A program made the position numbers and the translations under genes. Positions 35,601-43,240 of a stretch of DNA of 64,000 nt are shown here, in pieces. The DNA is from Paenibacillus silviterrae (GTDB taxonomy: Bacteria; Bacillota; Bacilli; Paenibacillales; NBRC-103111): positions 992,001 to 1,056,000 of the forward strand of contig NZ_JASKUT010000001.1 of NCBI RefSeq assembly GCF_030167925.1, written 5' to 3'. How positions within the stretch are numbered: the first letter of the stretch is position 1; each line of letters starts with the position of its first letter. Below the pieces are notes generated by a model. That model ran no database searches, was not told the DNA's origin, and saw only the letters and a program-made list of their open reading frames with translations.

Positions 35601-35778
35601 CCTTGCTTCGAACGGGATCGTCTTTTACCAGCGCGGTGATATACCCAAAGCCTGCGCCGCCGGCGAGAAAGCCGCCAAGCAGACCGATGACGAACAGCAC
35701 TTTGAAGGTGATCCAGCAGTATTTACCGATTCTCAGAAATATTTTTTTATAATCAGTTCGCTTCTTTTCTGTCTCCAT
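32653..35778 (-). CDS. Class A penicillin-binding protein (PBP1a-type) with C-terminal fibronectin III domains
   Basis: A 1041-aa bifunctional peptidoglycan synthase. A single N-terminal membrane anchor (LFVIGLLGGFLAGG) is followed by the GT51 glycosyltransferase (EDNEFYNHIGIDFKGLARA; GGSTITQQLARRVFL) and the transpeptidase with SxxK in GSTMKP, SYN, and KTGST. About 250 C-terminal residues hold two fibronectin III-like modules joined by a Pro/Gly/Ser linker, ending TPVRYK. The start ATG at 35778 has GGAGGGA upstream; an open upstream extension is ignored. It is monocistronic between acsA and the tyrS leader. Confidence 0.93.
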   Translation of the reverse strand: METEKKRTDYKKIFLRIGKYCWITFKVLFVIGLLGGFLAGGAGFGYITALVKDDPVRSKEMMMEQMQDNALTGFVYFRDDEVVGQLRSEEDRRLAEINDIPQVVLDAVFAIEDNEFYNHIGIDFKGLARAVVQKLLNQDVQTGGSTITQQLARRVFLTLDRDDSRKAKEIFLSLRLERLMSKEEILLAYLNKIPYGNGAAGYGLYGIKAAAKGVFNIEDLKEINVAQAAYLAGLPQQPSNYSTFTSRGQFDGAAFKRAVQRQQLVLKRMLEENKITEQQYQEALAFDLKSSLAEPQKKAYTTYPYLMIEVEKEAAKALLQVQEPKLDPQKNPDAYNEALKNMQSQLSRGGYHVYTTIDKQIYEALRAIADEPKNFSPDDPTKGIEQIGAVMMESKTGAILAMIEGRDFTKGQLNHATQAFRQPGSTMKPVAAYIPAMEKGLIQPASVIDDVPLILKDGTKAGYHIPENWDDGYHGLITARRALNQSYNIPAIKLFVEDVGIQPAWEFAKKMGIQSITKDDYVAQTGVIGGLKYGVSVRELTNAYATMGNKGVYNEAFMIRKITDSHGKVIFQHDLKPSVAFSEETAYLITDMMRTVVTSGTATDLMKKFKYYGKMPIVGKTGSTQDDADAWFMGYTPDITLGVWAGYDLPIHKLSKRTDGTNRAKNIWAMAMNSAIDLKPELFPTKKFERPEAIVEATVSSVSGKLPSEITTKSNKLTTDLFNKKYLPTEEDNAMVQQAIIPFNGINYIAQPGTPADFVKEKLVIKRPKSVSSLLKELSQIIDRLPADRKRPLDFYKPTDYDDDAPSEVDPRTDDGKVPNAPTTVVATHAENTSIITFQASNSPDTVGYRLYRSVGKGNFERMAGKVIHAGNETKFTDAGAPGTQIFGYYVTAVDVAGKESAPSKVAFTDGTSVDLFFMNPADGNPSKLPDNGSATDPGKPNPSGGTAAAPKEAPSTPSGLSIKSSGAGIELKWKEASDKEQVKQYVIYFSQKENGPYTKIGTVNNASEFKYYAAEYEGFYRIAAVNGAGESKPSTPVRYK

Positions 35779-35941
35779 AGAATACAAGTCCCTCCGATAA
35801 GTAAAAAAAGCATTCTTTCCCATTATACCACAGTGACGCATGGATGGACACAAACGTTCTTATGACCCGCCGGCCGATAACCGGATGATGAACTCTTGAG
35901 GCCGCTTATGCAATACACTATAGGAACTAGGAACTTCGGGT

Positions 35942-35971
35942 TTGACAACCGTTTCGACGTTGTGGTATAAA
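35942..35971 (+). promoter_or_regulatory. tyrS promoter
   Basis: TTGACA (35942-35947) and TATAAA (35966-35971) with an 18-nt spacer lie upstream of the T-box leader. Confidence 0.75.
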
Positions 35972-35979
35972 TAACGTTA

Positions 35980-36258
35980 ATATATGGAATGCGTTGATGG
36001 ACATGAGTAGGGTAAGGTGCAAGTCAAGCAGAGAGCCGGTGGCTGGTGTGAACCGGTGGCAGCCCTTATGCCGAATTACCGTCCGGAGCAGAAGAGGGGA
36101 ACCACGCTTAGCGTGCAGTAGTCTCTTTCGGGTTCACGGCCCTTATCCGTTCAAGTGAAAGTCCTTATGTTACACGCTTCGTGAACTGGACTTTAATTAG
36201 GGTGGTACCGCGAGTTCAAAGCCTTCTCGTCCCTTTGGGATTGAAGGCTTTTTTTATT
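35980..36258 (+). ncRNA. Tyrosyl T-box riboswitch leader
   Basis: The tRNA-sensing leader of tyrS. The diagnostic T-box sequence AGGGTGGTACCGCG is at 36199-36212. A Stem I region with GAGAGCCGG lies upstream, and GAATTAC places a UAC tyrosine specifier at 36077-36079. The leader ends in an intrinsic terminator (AAAGCCTTC / GAAGGCTTT, then a T-run, 36218-36258) that competes with an antiterminator. Uncharged tRNA-Tyr should favour read-through into tyrS. This fills most of the 500-nt gap between the PBP gene and tyrS. Confidence 0.93.
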
Positions 36259-36279
36259 TTGTAAAGGAGAGAGAAGCCA

Positions 36280-37539
36280 ATGAGTTTACTGCAGGATTTG
36301 GAATTTCGTGGATTGATCCACCAAATGACAGACAGAGAAGGTCTGGAGAAAAAAATGAATGAAGGACCGATCGCGCTTTATGCGGGCTTCGACCCGACGG
36401 CGGACAGCCTGCACCTGGGGCATTTGCTGCCGATTCTGACGCTGCGCCGCTTTCAGCTGGCCGGACATATCCCGATTGCGCTTGTGGGCGGAGGCACCGG
36501 CTTGATCGGGGACCCGAGCGGACGGTCTACCGAAAGGTCGCTTAACTCTAGTGATATCGTAGCGGAATGGACGGAGAGACTGAGACAGCAGTTATCTCGC
36601 TTCTTGAGCTTTGAGGCGGAGGGCAATGCCGCTCAAATGGTCAATAACTTTGACTGGCTGGGCAATTTGGACGTAATCGGCTTTTTACGCGATATCGGTA
36701 AAAACTTCACTGTAAACTACATGCTGGCGAAGGATTCCGTTGATTCCCGTCTGGAGAAGGGGATTTCGTTCACCGAGTTCAGCTACATGATTTTGCAGGC
36801 TTATGACTTCTTTAAGCTAAATGAGGACAACAACTGCTCGTTACAAATCGGCGGAAGCGATCAATGGGGAAACATCACCGCAGGTCTTGAGCTGATCGGG
36901 AAAACGACAAGCCGCCAGGCATTCGGCATGACCATGCCGCTCATTACGAAGAGTGACGGCACGAAGTTCGGAAAGACGGCAGGTGGCGCCGTATGGCTCG
37001 ATCCGGCGAAAACATCGCCGTACCAATTTTACCAGTTCTGGGTCAACACCGACGATAATGATGTCATTAAGTTTCTGAAATACTTTACGTTCCTCAGCCC
37101 TGGTGAGATTGAGCAGATGGAACTTCAGGTAAAGGAAAGCCCTGAGAAACGGGAGGCACAGCGCGTGCTGGCTAGCGAAATGACTGAGCTGGTACACGGC
37201 AAGGAAGCGGTACAAAGCGCGATCAAAATTTCCGAAGTGCTGTTTAGCGGCAATGTCGGTTCGCTGAATGCAAGTGAAATCGAGGAAGCGTTCAAGGACG
37301 TGCCGTCAACGGAGATTGCAGAAAACACCGAGATGGGACTCATTGATCTGCTGGTGGAGGTCAAGGCGGCTCCATCCAAGCGGCAAGCGCGCCAGGACAT
37401 CGAGAGCGGAGCGATTTCCATCAATGGCAACAAGGTGACGGATTTGGAGAAGCGAATTGGTTCGGATGACCGGATCGAAGGGCGCTACCTGGTGCTTCGA
37501 CGCGGGAAGCGTAACTACTACATGTTGAAGTTTATTTAA
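36280..37539 (+). CDS. tyrS: Tyrosyl-tRNA synthetase
   Basis: A 419-aa class I synthetase. The HIGH-type motif is HLGHLLP, tyrosine-binding residues lie in YAGFDPTADSLH and YMILQAYDF, and the KMSKS-type loop is KFGKT. A C-terminal S4 domain (SKRQARQDIESGAISING) contacts tRNA. GAGAGAG precedes the ATG. Expression is governed by the upstream tyrosyl T-box. It is convergent with rpsD, as in B. subtilis, where the two genes are also neighbours. Confidence 0.97.
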   Translation: MSLLQDLEFRGLIHQMTDREGLEKKMNEGPIALYAGFDPTADSLHLGHLLPILTLRRFQLAGHIPIALVGGGTGLIGDPSGRSTERSLNSSDIVAEWTERLRQQLSRFLSFEAEGNAAQMVNNFDWLGNLDVIGFLRDIGKNFTVNYMLAKDSVDSRLEKGISFTEFSYMILQAYDFFKLNEDNNCSLQIGGSDQWGNITAGLELIGKTTSRQAFGMTMPLITKSDGTKFGKTAGGAVWLDPAKTSPYQFYQFWVNTDDNDVIKFLKYFTFLSPGEIEQMELQVKESPEKREAQRVLASEMTELVHGKEAVQSAIKISEVLFSGNVGSLNASEIEEAFKDVPSTEIAENTEMGLIDLLVEVKAAPSKRQARQDIESGAISINGNKVTDLEKRIGSDDRIEGRYLVLRRGKRNYYMLKFI

Positions 37540-37547
37540 ACAGCATG

Positions 37548-37586
37548 GGGGCTGTTCTCGGGCTTAATTGTCCCGGGAGCGGCCCT
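37548..37586 (+). terminator. Probable tyrS terminator
   Basis: A long G-C hairpin (GGGCTGTTCTCGGG with a G-U-containing complement) starts 9 nt past the stop; the following T-run is poor. Confidence 0.5.
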
Positions 37587-37600
37587 TCGTTATATCCTGA

Positions 37601-37641
37601 CGCAAAAAAGAGCCCTGCATCCACAGGATGCCAGGGCTCTC
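37601..37641 (-). terminator. rpsD terminator
   Basis: On the minus strand AGAGCCCTGGCATCC pairs with GGATGCAGGGCTCT and is followed by a T-run, directly after the rpsD stop. Confidence 0.85.
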
Positions 37642-37645
37642 CATA

Positions 37646-38245
37646 TTAACGGCTGTAGAACTCGACGATTTGCTTCTCGTCGATCTCTTGAGCAAGCTCG
37701 GAACGCTCAGGGAAGCGAACGAAACGGCCTTCCAGTGCGCCTTCGTTGAACTCGAGGTAAGCAGGAAGGTAGTTGCGGTTAGCAAGAGCTTCCTTCACTA
37801 CGGACAAGTTGCGGCTTCTTTCGCGAAGACCGATAACATCGCCGGTTTGAACCAGGTAAGAAGCGATGTCAACCTTCTTGCCGTTGACAGTTACGTGACC
37901 GTGAGCTACGAGCTGACGAGCACCTGCACGGGAGTTCGACAGACCCAGACGGTATACAAGGTTGTCCAGACGGCTTTCCAGCAGGAACATGAAGTTCTCA
38001 CCGGCGATACCTTGCAGCTTAGTGGCTTTGTCAAACAGGTTGCGGAATTGCTTCTCGTTCAAACCGTACATGTGACGAAGCTTTTGCTTTTCTTGCAATT
38101 GAACGCCGTAGCCGGACAGCTTCTTGCGTTGGCCGGGACCGTGTTGACCTGGAGGGAATGGACGCTTCAATTCTTTGCCGGTGCCGCTCAGGGAGATACC
38201 CAGACGACGGCTCAATTTAAACTTAGGACCAGTGTAGCGGGACAT
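37646..38245 (-). CDS. rpsD: 30S ribosomal protein S4
   Basis: A 199-aa primary 16S rRNA-binding protein that nucleates the 30S subunit. The start [29 protein letters not shown] and [12 protein letters not shown] match Bacillus S4 closely. It lacks the N-terminal zinc-binding cysteines of C+ paralogues, so it is the zinc-independent form. AAAGGAG precedes the ATG. It is monocistronic with a 200-nt leader and strong promoter, suiting the autoregulated rpsD gene of Bacillales. Confidence 0.97.
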   Translation of the reverse strand: MSRYTGPKFKLSRRLGISLSGTGKELKRPFPPGQHGPGQRKKLSGYGVQLQEKQKLRHMYGLNEKQFRNLFDKATKLQGIAGENFMFLLESRLDNLVYRLGLSNSRAGARQLVAHGHVTVNGKKVDIASYLVQTGDVIGLRERSRNLSVVKEALANRNYLPAYLEFNEGALEGRFVRFPERSELAQEIDEKQIVEFYSR

Positions 38246-38460
38246 GTATTGTTGACTCCTTTGTCATGAAAATGATTTGTGTAATGCTATACGGGCGAAG
38301 ATTGCGCCGATTTTATTTAAAGCTTGTCCCTAAGGCAAGCACCTGACAAGAAGAACCAGCCGCGGTCCTGTCAGTCATAAAACCGAATGAGGGTGACACA
38401 AGCTTCCGCCATAAACCGGCTCCAAATAAGCTCTGAAGACGTGTTTATCTCGACTTCTAA
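38246..38460 (-). promoter_or_regulatory. rpsD 5' leader, probable S4 autoregulatory structure
   Basis: About 200 nt between the promoter and rpsD contain no gene but several complementary segments. In B. subtilis the rpsD leader binds S4 to repress its own synthesis; here the assignment rests on position and length, not on a covariance model. Confidence 0.5.
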
Positions 38461-38461
38461 T

Positions 38462-38489
38462 TTTATAAGATAAAGGAGATCTATGTCAA
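38462..38489 (-). promoter_or_regulatory. rpsD promoter
   Basis: On the minus strand a perfect TTGACA (complement of 38484-38489) and TATAAA (complement of 38462-38467) are spaced 16 nt. Confidence 0.75.
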
Positions 38490-38545
38490 GTGCATAATCG
38501 ACCGAAAGGGGGAAATGATAGAAAAAATGTCACAGGGAGGTTCCT

Positions 38546-39418
38546 ATGTCGACAATCATTTGCAGGCTGAGGTTTTTTCCAGTGGGCATCGCCCTGCTAC
38601 TGCTAAGTGCCTGCGGGTTGGAAAATGAACAAAGCGCTGCTGCCTATGAGCAGCTGCTGCAGCGTTCCATTCAGGCCTTGAACGAGAAGGACCAATTTGC
38701 GTTTCAGGGGATGACGCAGGTGGTGTCGCAAGGCGTCACGGTACAGGCAGGCAGGAGCTTTGAAGGCTATGTGGTCGGGAAGGACCGCCTTTATATAAGA
38801 GAAGGACTGAATGCCGGTAAGACCGCCCAATCGTCAGCATTGAAGCAGCCGGTCCTGACCTTTCGGCGCATCAGTGATGAATGGGCCCCGGCAGGCGAAC
38901 CAATGGGAGTCATTAGCGAAACGTACCGGCAGTGGAATCCGGTAACGAAGCTGGAGGAGCTGGCGAATCTTCAGAAAACGGTGAAGCTGGATCATGAGCA
39001 GCCAAAGCGGGCGAATGAGCAGGTGCTTCGCATCGAAATCTCCGAGGAGGACATGACAAACCTGGTTGCTTCAAGCCTTCAAGCACAATTTGCTCAGCTT
39101 AGCTTAGAACGGCAACTGGAGCAGCTTCGTGGCAGGGGGGTGGCGGGAGCCGAGCTGGGTCAAGCCGAAGCGGAGCTAAGACAGGTGCTGAGCCGTTCGG
39201 AGGCAAGCTTGAAGGATATGCTGGGCTCTCTCAAGGCGCAGGGGATCTACACGCTGTGGGTCGACCGAACGACGAAGCTGCCGCGCCGGTTAACGACGGT
39301 GAGCGAGCTGTCCTACCTTCAGGATGGAAAGCAGCGGACAGAAACGGCGAGAGCGGAATATGACTTTAAGGACTATGACAAAGAGCACATAAGCGGCACG
39401 ATCGGAACGGCTCCCTGA
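38546..39418 (+). CDS. Putative lipoprotein, unknown function
   Basis: A 290-aa predicted lipoprotein. A short positively charged N-terminus and hydrophobic stretch end in the lipobox LLSAC, with the lipidated Cys near residue 23. The mature part is a mixed fold with QSIQALNEKDQFAF-like start and an alpha-helical, Gln/Glu-rich centre (about 185-230). The layout recalls lipid- or peptide-binding lipoproteins with a curved sheet, but I cannot name a family. GGGAGG precedes the ATG. It is divergent from rpsD and ends with its own terminator. Confidence 0.85.
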   Translation: MSTIICRLRFFPVGIALLLLSACGLENEQSAAAYEQLLQRSIQALNEKDQFAFQGMTQVVSQGVTVQAGRSFEGYVVGKDRLYIREGLNAGKTAQSSALKQPVLTFRRISDEWAPAGEPMGVISETYRQWNPVTKLEELANLQKTVKLDHEQPKRANEQVLRIEISEEDMTNLVASSLQAQFAQLSLERQLEQLRGRGVAGAELGQAEAELRQVLSRSEASLKDMLGSLKAQGIYTLWVDRTTKLPRRLTTVSELSYLQDGKQRTETARAEYDFKDYDKEHISGTIGTAP

Positions 39419-39437
39419 TGAAAACTTGTCACAAACG

Positions 39438-39463
39438 TCCCTCAGCCCTTGAGGGATTTTTTG
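39438..39463 (+). terminator. Lipoprotein gene terminator
   Basis: TCCCTCA-gccct-TGAGGGA followed by TTTTTT. Confidence 0.8.
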
Positions 39464-39502
39464 TGATACAATAGTTAGGATGCAGAAGGGAGGATTTGGC
39501 TC

Positions 39503-40129
39503 TTGGGACATTGGAATGCGGAGCACCTGACGGAAGGCATGCGCTCGCTCGGCTGGATCGGCTATGCGGTCGGTGCGCTCCTCGTGTTCGCGCAGACTTT
39601 GCTGCCGCTGATCCCGTTTATTGTTGTGGCGGGTGCGAACGTACTGCTGTTCGGTTTTTGGGGCGGCTTTCTGGTCAACTATATCTTCTCATGTATTGGG
39701 GCCTTCACGGCCTTTCTCATTGTTCGGTATTTCGGCCGGGAATGGGTAGCGAGGAGGCTGCGGAAGTACGCCTTCATTCGCAGCTTTAATGAACGGCTTG
39801 CCCGAAATGGGCTTCTCTATATGACGCTAAGCCGTGTGATACCGGTAGTCCCCTCCTTCGTCATCAATATGGGCTCAGCCGTGATGAGGGTTCGAACTCG
39901 TCATTTTATGATCGGTACGCTGCTTGGCAAAGCGCCGATGATTTTACTGGAGTCCATGATCGGACATGATCTGCTGCATTTTCAGCACAACAAGGGGAGA
40001 CTGATCGTCCTATTGCTTGTGCTGGCTATTTTATTGCTGCTGGGGCACTACATCAAAAACAAATGGTTCCCCGGTCATGCAAACCATGTAACTATTGATT
40101 CCAAAGGAGATGGCAAGCCGAATGCGTGA
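39503..40129 (+). CDS. VTT-domain (TVP38/TMEM64, DedA-like) membrane protein
   Basis: A 208-aa polytopic protein of the SNARE-associated/VTT superfamily. The central signature is VAGANVLLFGFWGGFLVNYIFSCIGA (GANVLLFG then GGFLVNYI), followed by YFGREWVARRL and NGLLYMTLSRVIPVVPSFVINMGSAVMRV. Bacterial relatives take part in membrane homeostasis and in flipping lipid carriers, but this subgroup (YtxB/YdjX-like) is not assigned. It starts at TTG 39503 after GGGAGG. It overlaps the aminopeptidase start by 8 nt. Confidence 0.85.
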   Translation: MGHWNAEHLTEGMRSLGWIGYAVGALLVFAQTLLPLIPFIVVAGANVLLFGFWGGFLVNYIFSCIGAFTAFLIVRYFGREWVARRLRKYAFIRSFNERLARNGLLYMTLSRVIPVVPSFVINMGSAVMRVRTRHFMIGTLLGKAPMILLESMIGHDLLHFQHNKGRLIVLLLVLAILLLLGHYIKNKWFPGHANHVTIDSKGDGKPNA

Positions 40130-41237
40130 TCCTAGATTGCAACAGTTAGCCAAAGGGATTGTCAACTATTCCCTAAATGTTCAGCCTGGCGAGAAGGTAC
40201 TTATCGAGATGATCGGGTCGGAACGGGAAATTGTCAAATGCTTAATAGAAGAGGTACATGCGAGAGGCGGCTTCCCCTATGTGGATTTACAGGATCGGGC
40301 CGTACTGAGCGCCTTGCTTCAATCCGCTACCGAAGAGCAGATCGAGCACTGGGCGGAGATGGATTTACAGCGAATGAAGGATATGGATTGTTATGTGGCT
40401 CTTCGGGCCGGCGAGAATGTGAACGAGCTCTCGGACGTTCCCGAGGATCGAATGAAGCTATACGATCGGATTTATCGGAAAAGAGTTCATCTCGATCAGC
40501 GGGTGAAGCATACGAGATGGGTTGTGTTGCGATACCCGAATGCTTCCATGGCCCAGCTCGCCAGCATGAGCACGGATAAGTTTGAGAAATTTTATTTTGA
40601 CGTATGCAATCTCGATTATTCGAAAATGGCGGAGGCGATGGAGCCGCTGCACCAGCTGATGAACCGGACGGACCGGGTTCGCATTACCGGACCGGGGACA
40701 GACCTGACATTTTCTATCAAAGGCATCGGATCGGTCAAATGCTGCGGACGACGTAACATTCCGGACGGTGAAGTGTATTCGGCTCCGATTCGCGATTCCG
40801 TCAACGGAACGATTTCTTATAATACTCCTTCGGTCAATTCGGGCGTCACTTATGAAAATATTCGATTCCGTTTCGAGAACGGAAAAATTGTCGAGGCTAC
40901 CGCCAACGACACGAGGCGTTTGAATGAGCTCCTCGATACGGACGAGGGAGCACGGTATATCGGTGAATTCAGCCTGGGCTTCAATCCGCACATTTTGTAT
41001 CCGATGAAGGATACGCTGTTCGATGAAAAAATTGCCGGAAGCCTGCATTTTACCCCGGGGCAGGCGTATGAGGCGGCCGATAACGGAAATCGTTCCGCCG
41101 TTCACTGGGATTTGGTGCTGATCCAGCGTCCGGAATTCGGCGGCGGCGAGGTATGGTTCGATGATGTGCTGATCCGAAAGGACGGCCGATTCGTGGTTGA
41201 TGAGCTCTTGGGATTGAACCCGGAAAACTTGGTTTAA
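40122..41237 (+). CDS. M29 family aminopeptidase
   Basis: A 371-aa metal-dependent aminopeptidase of the thermophilic aminopeptidase family (AmpS/PepS/M29). N-terminal VNYSLNVQPGEKVLIEM is characteristic. Metal-site residues are expected in the C-terminal half, around GEVYSAPIRDSVNG, IGEFSLGFNP and SLHFTPGQAYEAADNGNRSAVHWDLVL (given here in parts: GEVYSAP, GEFSLG, HWDL). The start at 40122 follows AAAGGAG within the end of the VTT gene. The role is cytosolic peptide degradation. Confidence 0.9.
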   Translation: MRDPRLQQLAKGIVNYSLNVQPGEKVLIEMIGSEREIVKCLIEEVHARGGFPYVDLQDRAVLSALLQSATEEQIEHWAEMDLQRMKDMDCYVALRAGENVNELSDVPEDRMKLYDRIYRKRVHLDQRVKHTRWVVLRYPNASMAQLASMSTDKFEKFYFDVCNLDYSKMAEAMEPLHQLMNRTDRVRITGPGTDLTFSIKGIGSVKCCGRRNIPDGEVYSAPIRDSVNGTISYNTPSVNSGVTYENIRFRFENGKIVEATANDTRRLNELLDTDEGARYIGEFSLGFNPHILYPMKDTLFDEKIAGSLHFTPGQAYEAADNGNRSAVHWDLVLIQRPEFGGGEVWFDDVLIRKDGRFVVDELLGLNPENLV

Positions 41238-41340
41238 CCGAGTGAAATAGTAGTTGCGTGTTATAGTTTTCCAATGTATCATGAAGAAAGAAAGCGATTT
41301 ACATATTCTGATGTTCCGCATATGGCATGGAGGGATTCAT

Positions 41341-41589
41341 ATGGCAAACGCAAATAACGCCGCAATCGTAGAAATTTCTCAAACGGCAAATAAGTTCAGA
41401 TCCTCGATCGTTCTGCAGTATGACAACAAGTACATCGATGTCAAAAGTATTCTCGGCTTGTTCACAACGCTGCTGACAACAAGCAAGTACGATCTTCACG
41501 TTCACGGTCCTGATTCGGAGGATGCGAAGAAGGCTATGGCGGAAGTTTTCGAGAAGCACGGCCTGCAAATCAACAGCATTCAAGACTAA
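41341..41589 (+). CDS. HPr-like protein lacking the catalytic His15 segment
   Basis: An 82-aa protein whose residues 13-75 align with HPr/Crh from after the active site: SQTANKFRSSI, then NKYIDVKSILGLF, matching HPr ASKF and VNLKSIMGVM, and PDSEDAKKAM. The first beta strand and the loop with His15 are missing; the equivalent position is Asn5. Ser36 corresponds to regulatory Ser46. The ATG at 41341 has GGAGGG six nt upstream, and the upstream in-frame sequence does not resemble HPr. It cannot act as a PTS phosphocarrier by His15 but could be a Crh-like regulator. Confidence 0.85.
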   Translation: MANANNAAIVEISQTANKFRSSIVLQYDNKYIDVKSILGLFTTLLTTSKYDLHVHGPDSEDAKKAMAEVFEKHGLQINSIQD

Positions 41590-41604
41590 GAGACAGTGCT
41601 TTCT

Positions 41605-41646
41605 AGAGGGCGCTTTCGGCTTTCGCCGAAGGCGCCCTCTTTCCGA
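41605..41646 (+). terminator. HPr-like gene terminator
   Basis: AGAGGGCGC and TTCGGC arms pair with GCCGAA and GCGCCCTCT around a tttc loop; followed by TTTCC. Confidence 0.88.
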
Positions 41647-41670
41647 TTGGAGGTTGTTTGCGAGAATCAC

Positions 41671-41704
41671 TTGTGTATTGCGGGGTTTTGGTCTAATATT
41701 AGAC
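41671..41704 (+). promoter_or_regulatory. ylaN promoter with a perfect 14-bp palindrome
   Basis: TTGTGT (41671-41676) and TAATAT (41694-41699), 17 nt apart, form a promoter-like pair. The perfect palindrome GTCTAATATTAGAC (41691-41704) covers the -10, a position suited to repression. Its protein is unknown; it is not a Fur or PerR consensus. Confidence 0.5.
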
Positions 41705-41739
41705 TTAGTAGAGCGTGATGATACAGGGGGGACGCAGCA

Positions 41740-42030
41740 ATGTCATCATCGGAAGTGTCGCTCAGCTTGTCGCAGAAGGCGCTGCAGCTGCTGCAAGAGG
41801 ATGCCGATAAGATCGAGAAGCTGATTGAAGTGCAGATGGAAAATTTAACGACGAGACAATGTCCTCTTTATGAAGAGGTATTAGATACGCAGATGTATGG
41901 CTTGTCGCGCGAAATCGATTTTGCCATTCGGGCCGACCTGATTACGGAAGCTGCCGGGAAGCAAATTTTGATTAAGCTGGAGCGGAATTTGGCTCAGCTG
42001 TATGAAGCTTTAAACAACAATAAAGAGTAA
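41740..42030 (+). CDS. ylaN: YlaN family protein (DUF1507), iron-homeostasis related
   Basis: A 96-aa all-helical protein matching B. subtilis YlaN across the conserved core [24 protein letters not shown] ([23 protein letters not shown]) and [13 protein letters not shown]. YlaN binds iron and influences Fur activity in Firmicutes, and becomes essential under iron limitation in B. subtilis. GGGGG precedes the ATG. In B. subtilis ylaN lies next to ftsW; here three genes intervene. Its terminator overlaps the stop codon. Confidence 0.93.
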   Translation: MSSSEVSLSLSQKALQLLQEDADKIEKLIEVQMENLTTRQCPLYEEVLDTQMYGLSREIDFAIRADLITEAAGKQILIKLERNLAQLYEALNNNKE

Positions 42031-42063
42031 CCTATGCGATTTGCACAGGTTACTCTTTTTTTG
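42022..42063. terminator. Terminator between ylaN and the cation antiporter gene
   Basis: AAAGAGTAACCT and AGGTTACTCTTT flank a 13-nt loop; T-runs on the plus strand and A-runs upstream allow use by both convergent genes. Confidence 0.85.
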
Positions 42064-42084
42064 TACGTGCTCATGGCGGTCTGG

Positions 42085-43137
42085 CTACACGAGGAAGAAG
42101 GCGATGCCCAGGATGAGATAAACGACGAGCAGCAGCACACCCTCGTACCAATTCGTCGAGCCGTCGCCGGAAATGGACTTGGCGATGAAGGCGGCCACAC
42201 CGATCGCAACCAGCTCGAAGGTGGTGAACACAAGGTTCATTGTGTTGCCGAACAGCATGGAAACCAGTACCAATACCGGAGCCACGAACAAGGCGATCTG
42301 CAGGCTGCTCCCGACGGCAATTTCAACGGCTGCGCCGATCTTGCCTTTCCGTGCCAGCATGATCGCGGCGCTGTGCTCAGCGGCATTCCCCACGATGGCG
42401 ATCAGGAATGCGCCGACGAACAGCTCCGACAGCTCGAATTGATGGCTGAAGTCTTCAATCGTATGTACGAGCCATTCGCTCTCGACGGCGACCATGGCCG
42501 TGGCCAGCACAAGGAAGAAGATGGACAAGCCCTTCGACCAAGGGGCTTCGCCGTGCTCAACTGCTTCATCCGCGAGAAATTCTTTATGTGTAACCATGGA
42601 GAACAGCAGCCACAGCAAGTATGCTACGATCAGGATCACGGATACGATGATGCTCATGGTGGTCGTCTGCGCTCTGGTGAACGAGGTAGCGAACATCGCA
42701 GGAATGAACAAAGCAATGACGGAGAGCAGCATGAGGGACGAGTTATGGCTCGCCATCTTGATGTTAAACTTCTGTTCCTTGAATTTCAGTCCTCCGACGA
42801 GTACGCTCAGACCTAGCACCAGCAGCATGTTTCCGATAATGGAGCCGGTGATGCTCGCCTTGACCATATCGAACAAGCCTTCCTTCACGAGGAAAATGGC
42901 GATGACAAGCTCAGCTGCATTGCCGAATGTGGCGTTCAGGAAGCCGCCAAGCCGTTCTCCCGCATAGTGGGCTACACTCTCCGTCGCCTTGCCTAAGAAG
43001 CCGGCTACAAAAATAATAGCAACTGCAGATATAAGAAATTGCAGAGTAGGATTGAACGCAGGCGCTCCTACATAGTGCGCTACCGCACTTAATGCGAAGC
43101 TCGCAATGAGCCCAATCGTAAATCCGTGGCGTTTCAA
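42085..43137 (-). CDS. cax: Ca2+/H+ antiporter (CaCA/ChaA-Cax family)
   Basis: A 350-aa cation/proton exchanger with about eleven helices. The two alpha repeats are visible as FGNAAELVIAIFLV in the first half and VGNAAEHSAAIMLA in the second, each with the ion-coordinating glutamate. This is the ChaA/YfkE-type Cax family that exports calcium. I set the start at TTG 43137 because GAGGTG lies six nt upstream and the length then matches YfkE; an ATG 15 codons upstream is possible. It is convergent with ylaN. Confidence 0.9.
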   Translation of the reverse strand: MKRHGFTIGLIASFALSAVAHYVGAPAFNPTLQFLISAVAIIFVAGFLGKATESVAHYAGERLGGFLNATFGNAAELVIAIFLVKEGLFDMVKASITGSIIGNMLLVLGLSVLVGGLKFKEQKFNIKMASHNSSLMLLSVIALFIPAMFATSFTRAQTTTMSIIVSVILIVAYLLWLLFSMVTHKEFLADEAVEHGEAPWSKGLSIFFLVLATAMVAVESEWLVHTIEDFSHQFELSELFVGAFLIAIVGNAAEHSAAIMLARKGKIGAAVEIAVGSSLQIALFVAPVLVLVSMLFGNTMNLVFTTFELVAIGVAAFIAKSISGDGSTNWYEGVLLLVVYLILGIAFFLV

Positions 43138-43240
43138 ATCGTTCACCTCGTATGGTAAAGTATACCTAAATGGAAAGACCATATACTAATATACCCAGTT
43201 TCTAGGATAATGTAAAACTTATTTTGAAGGAGAGAACAGG

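Noticed and set aside
37628..38269. Plus-strand open frame of 213 codons across rpsD
   Set aside because: It is the antisense shadow of the ribosomal protein gene, which has clear homology and signals.
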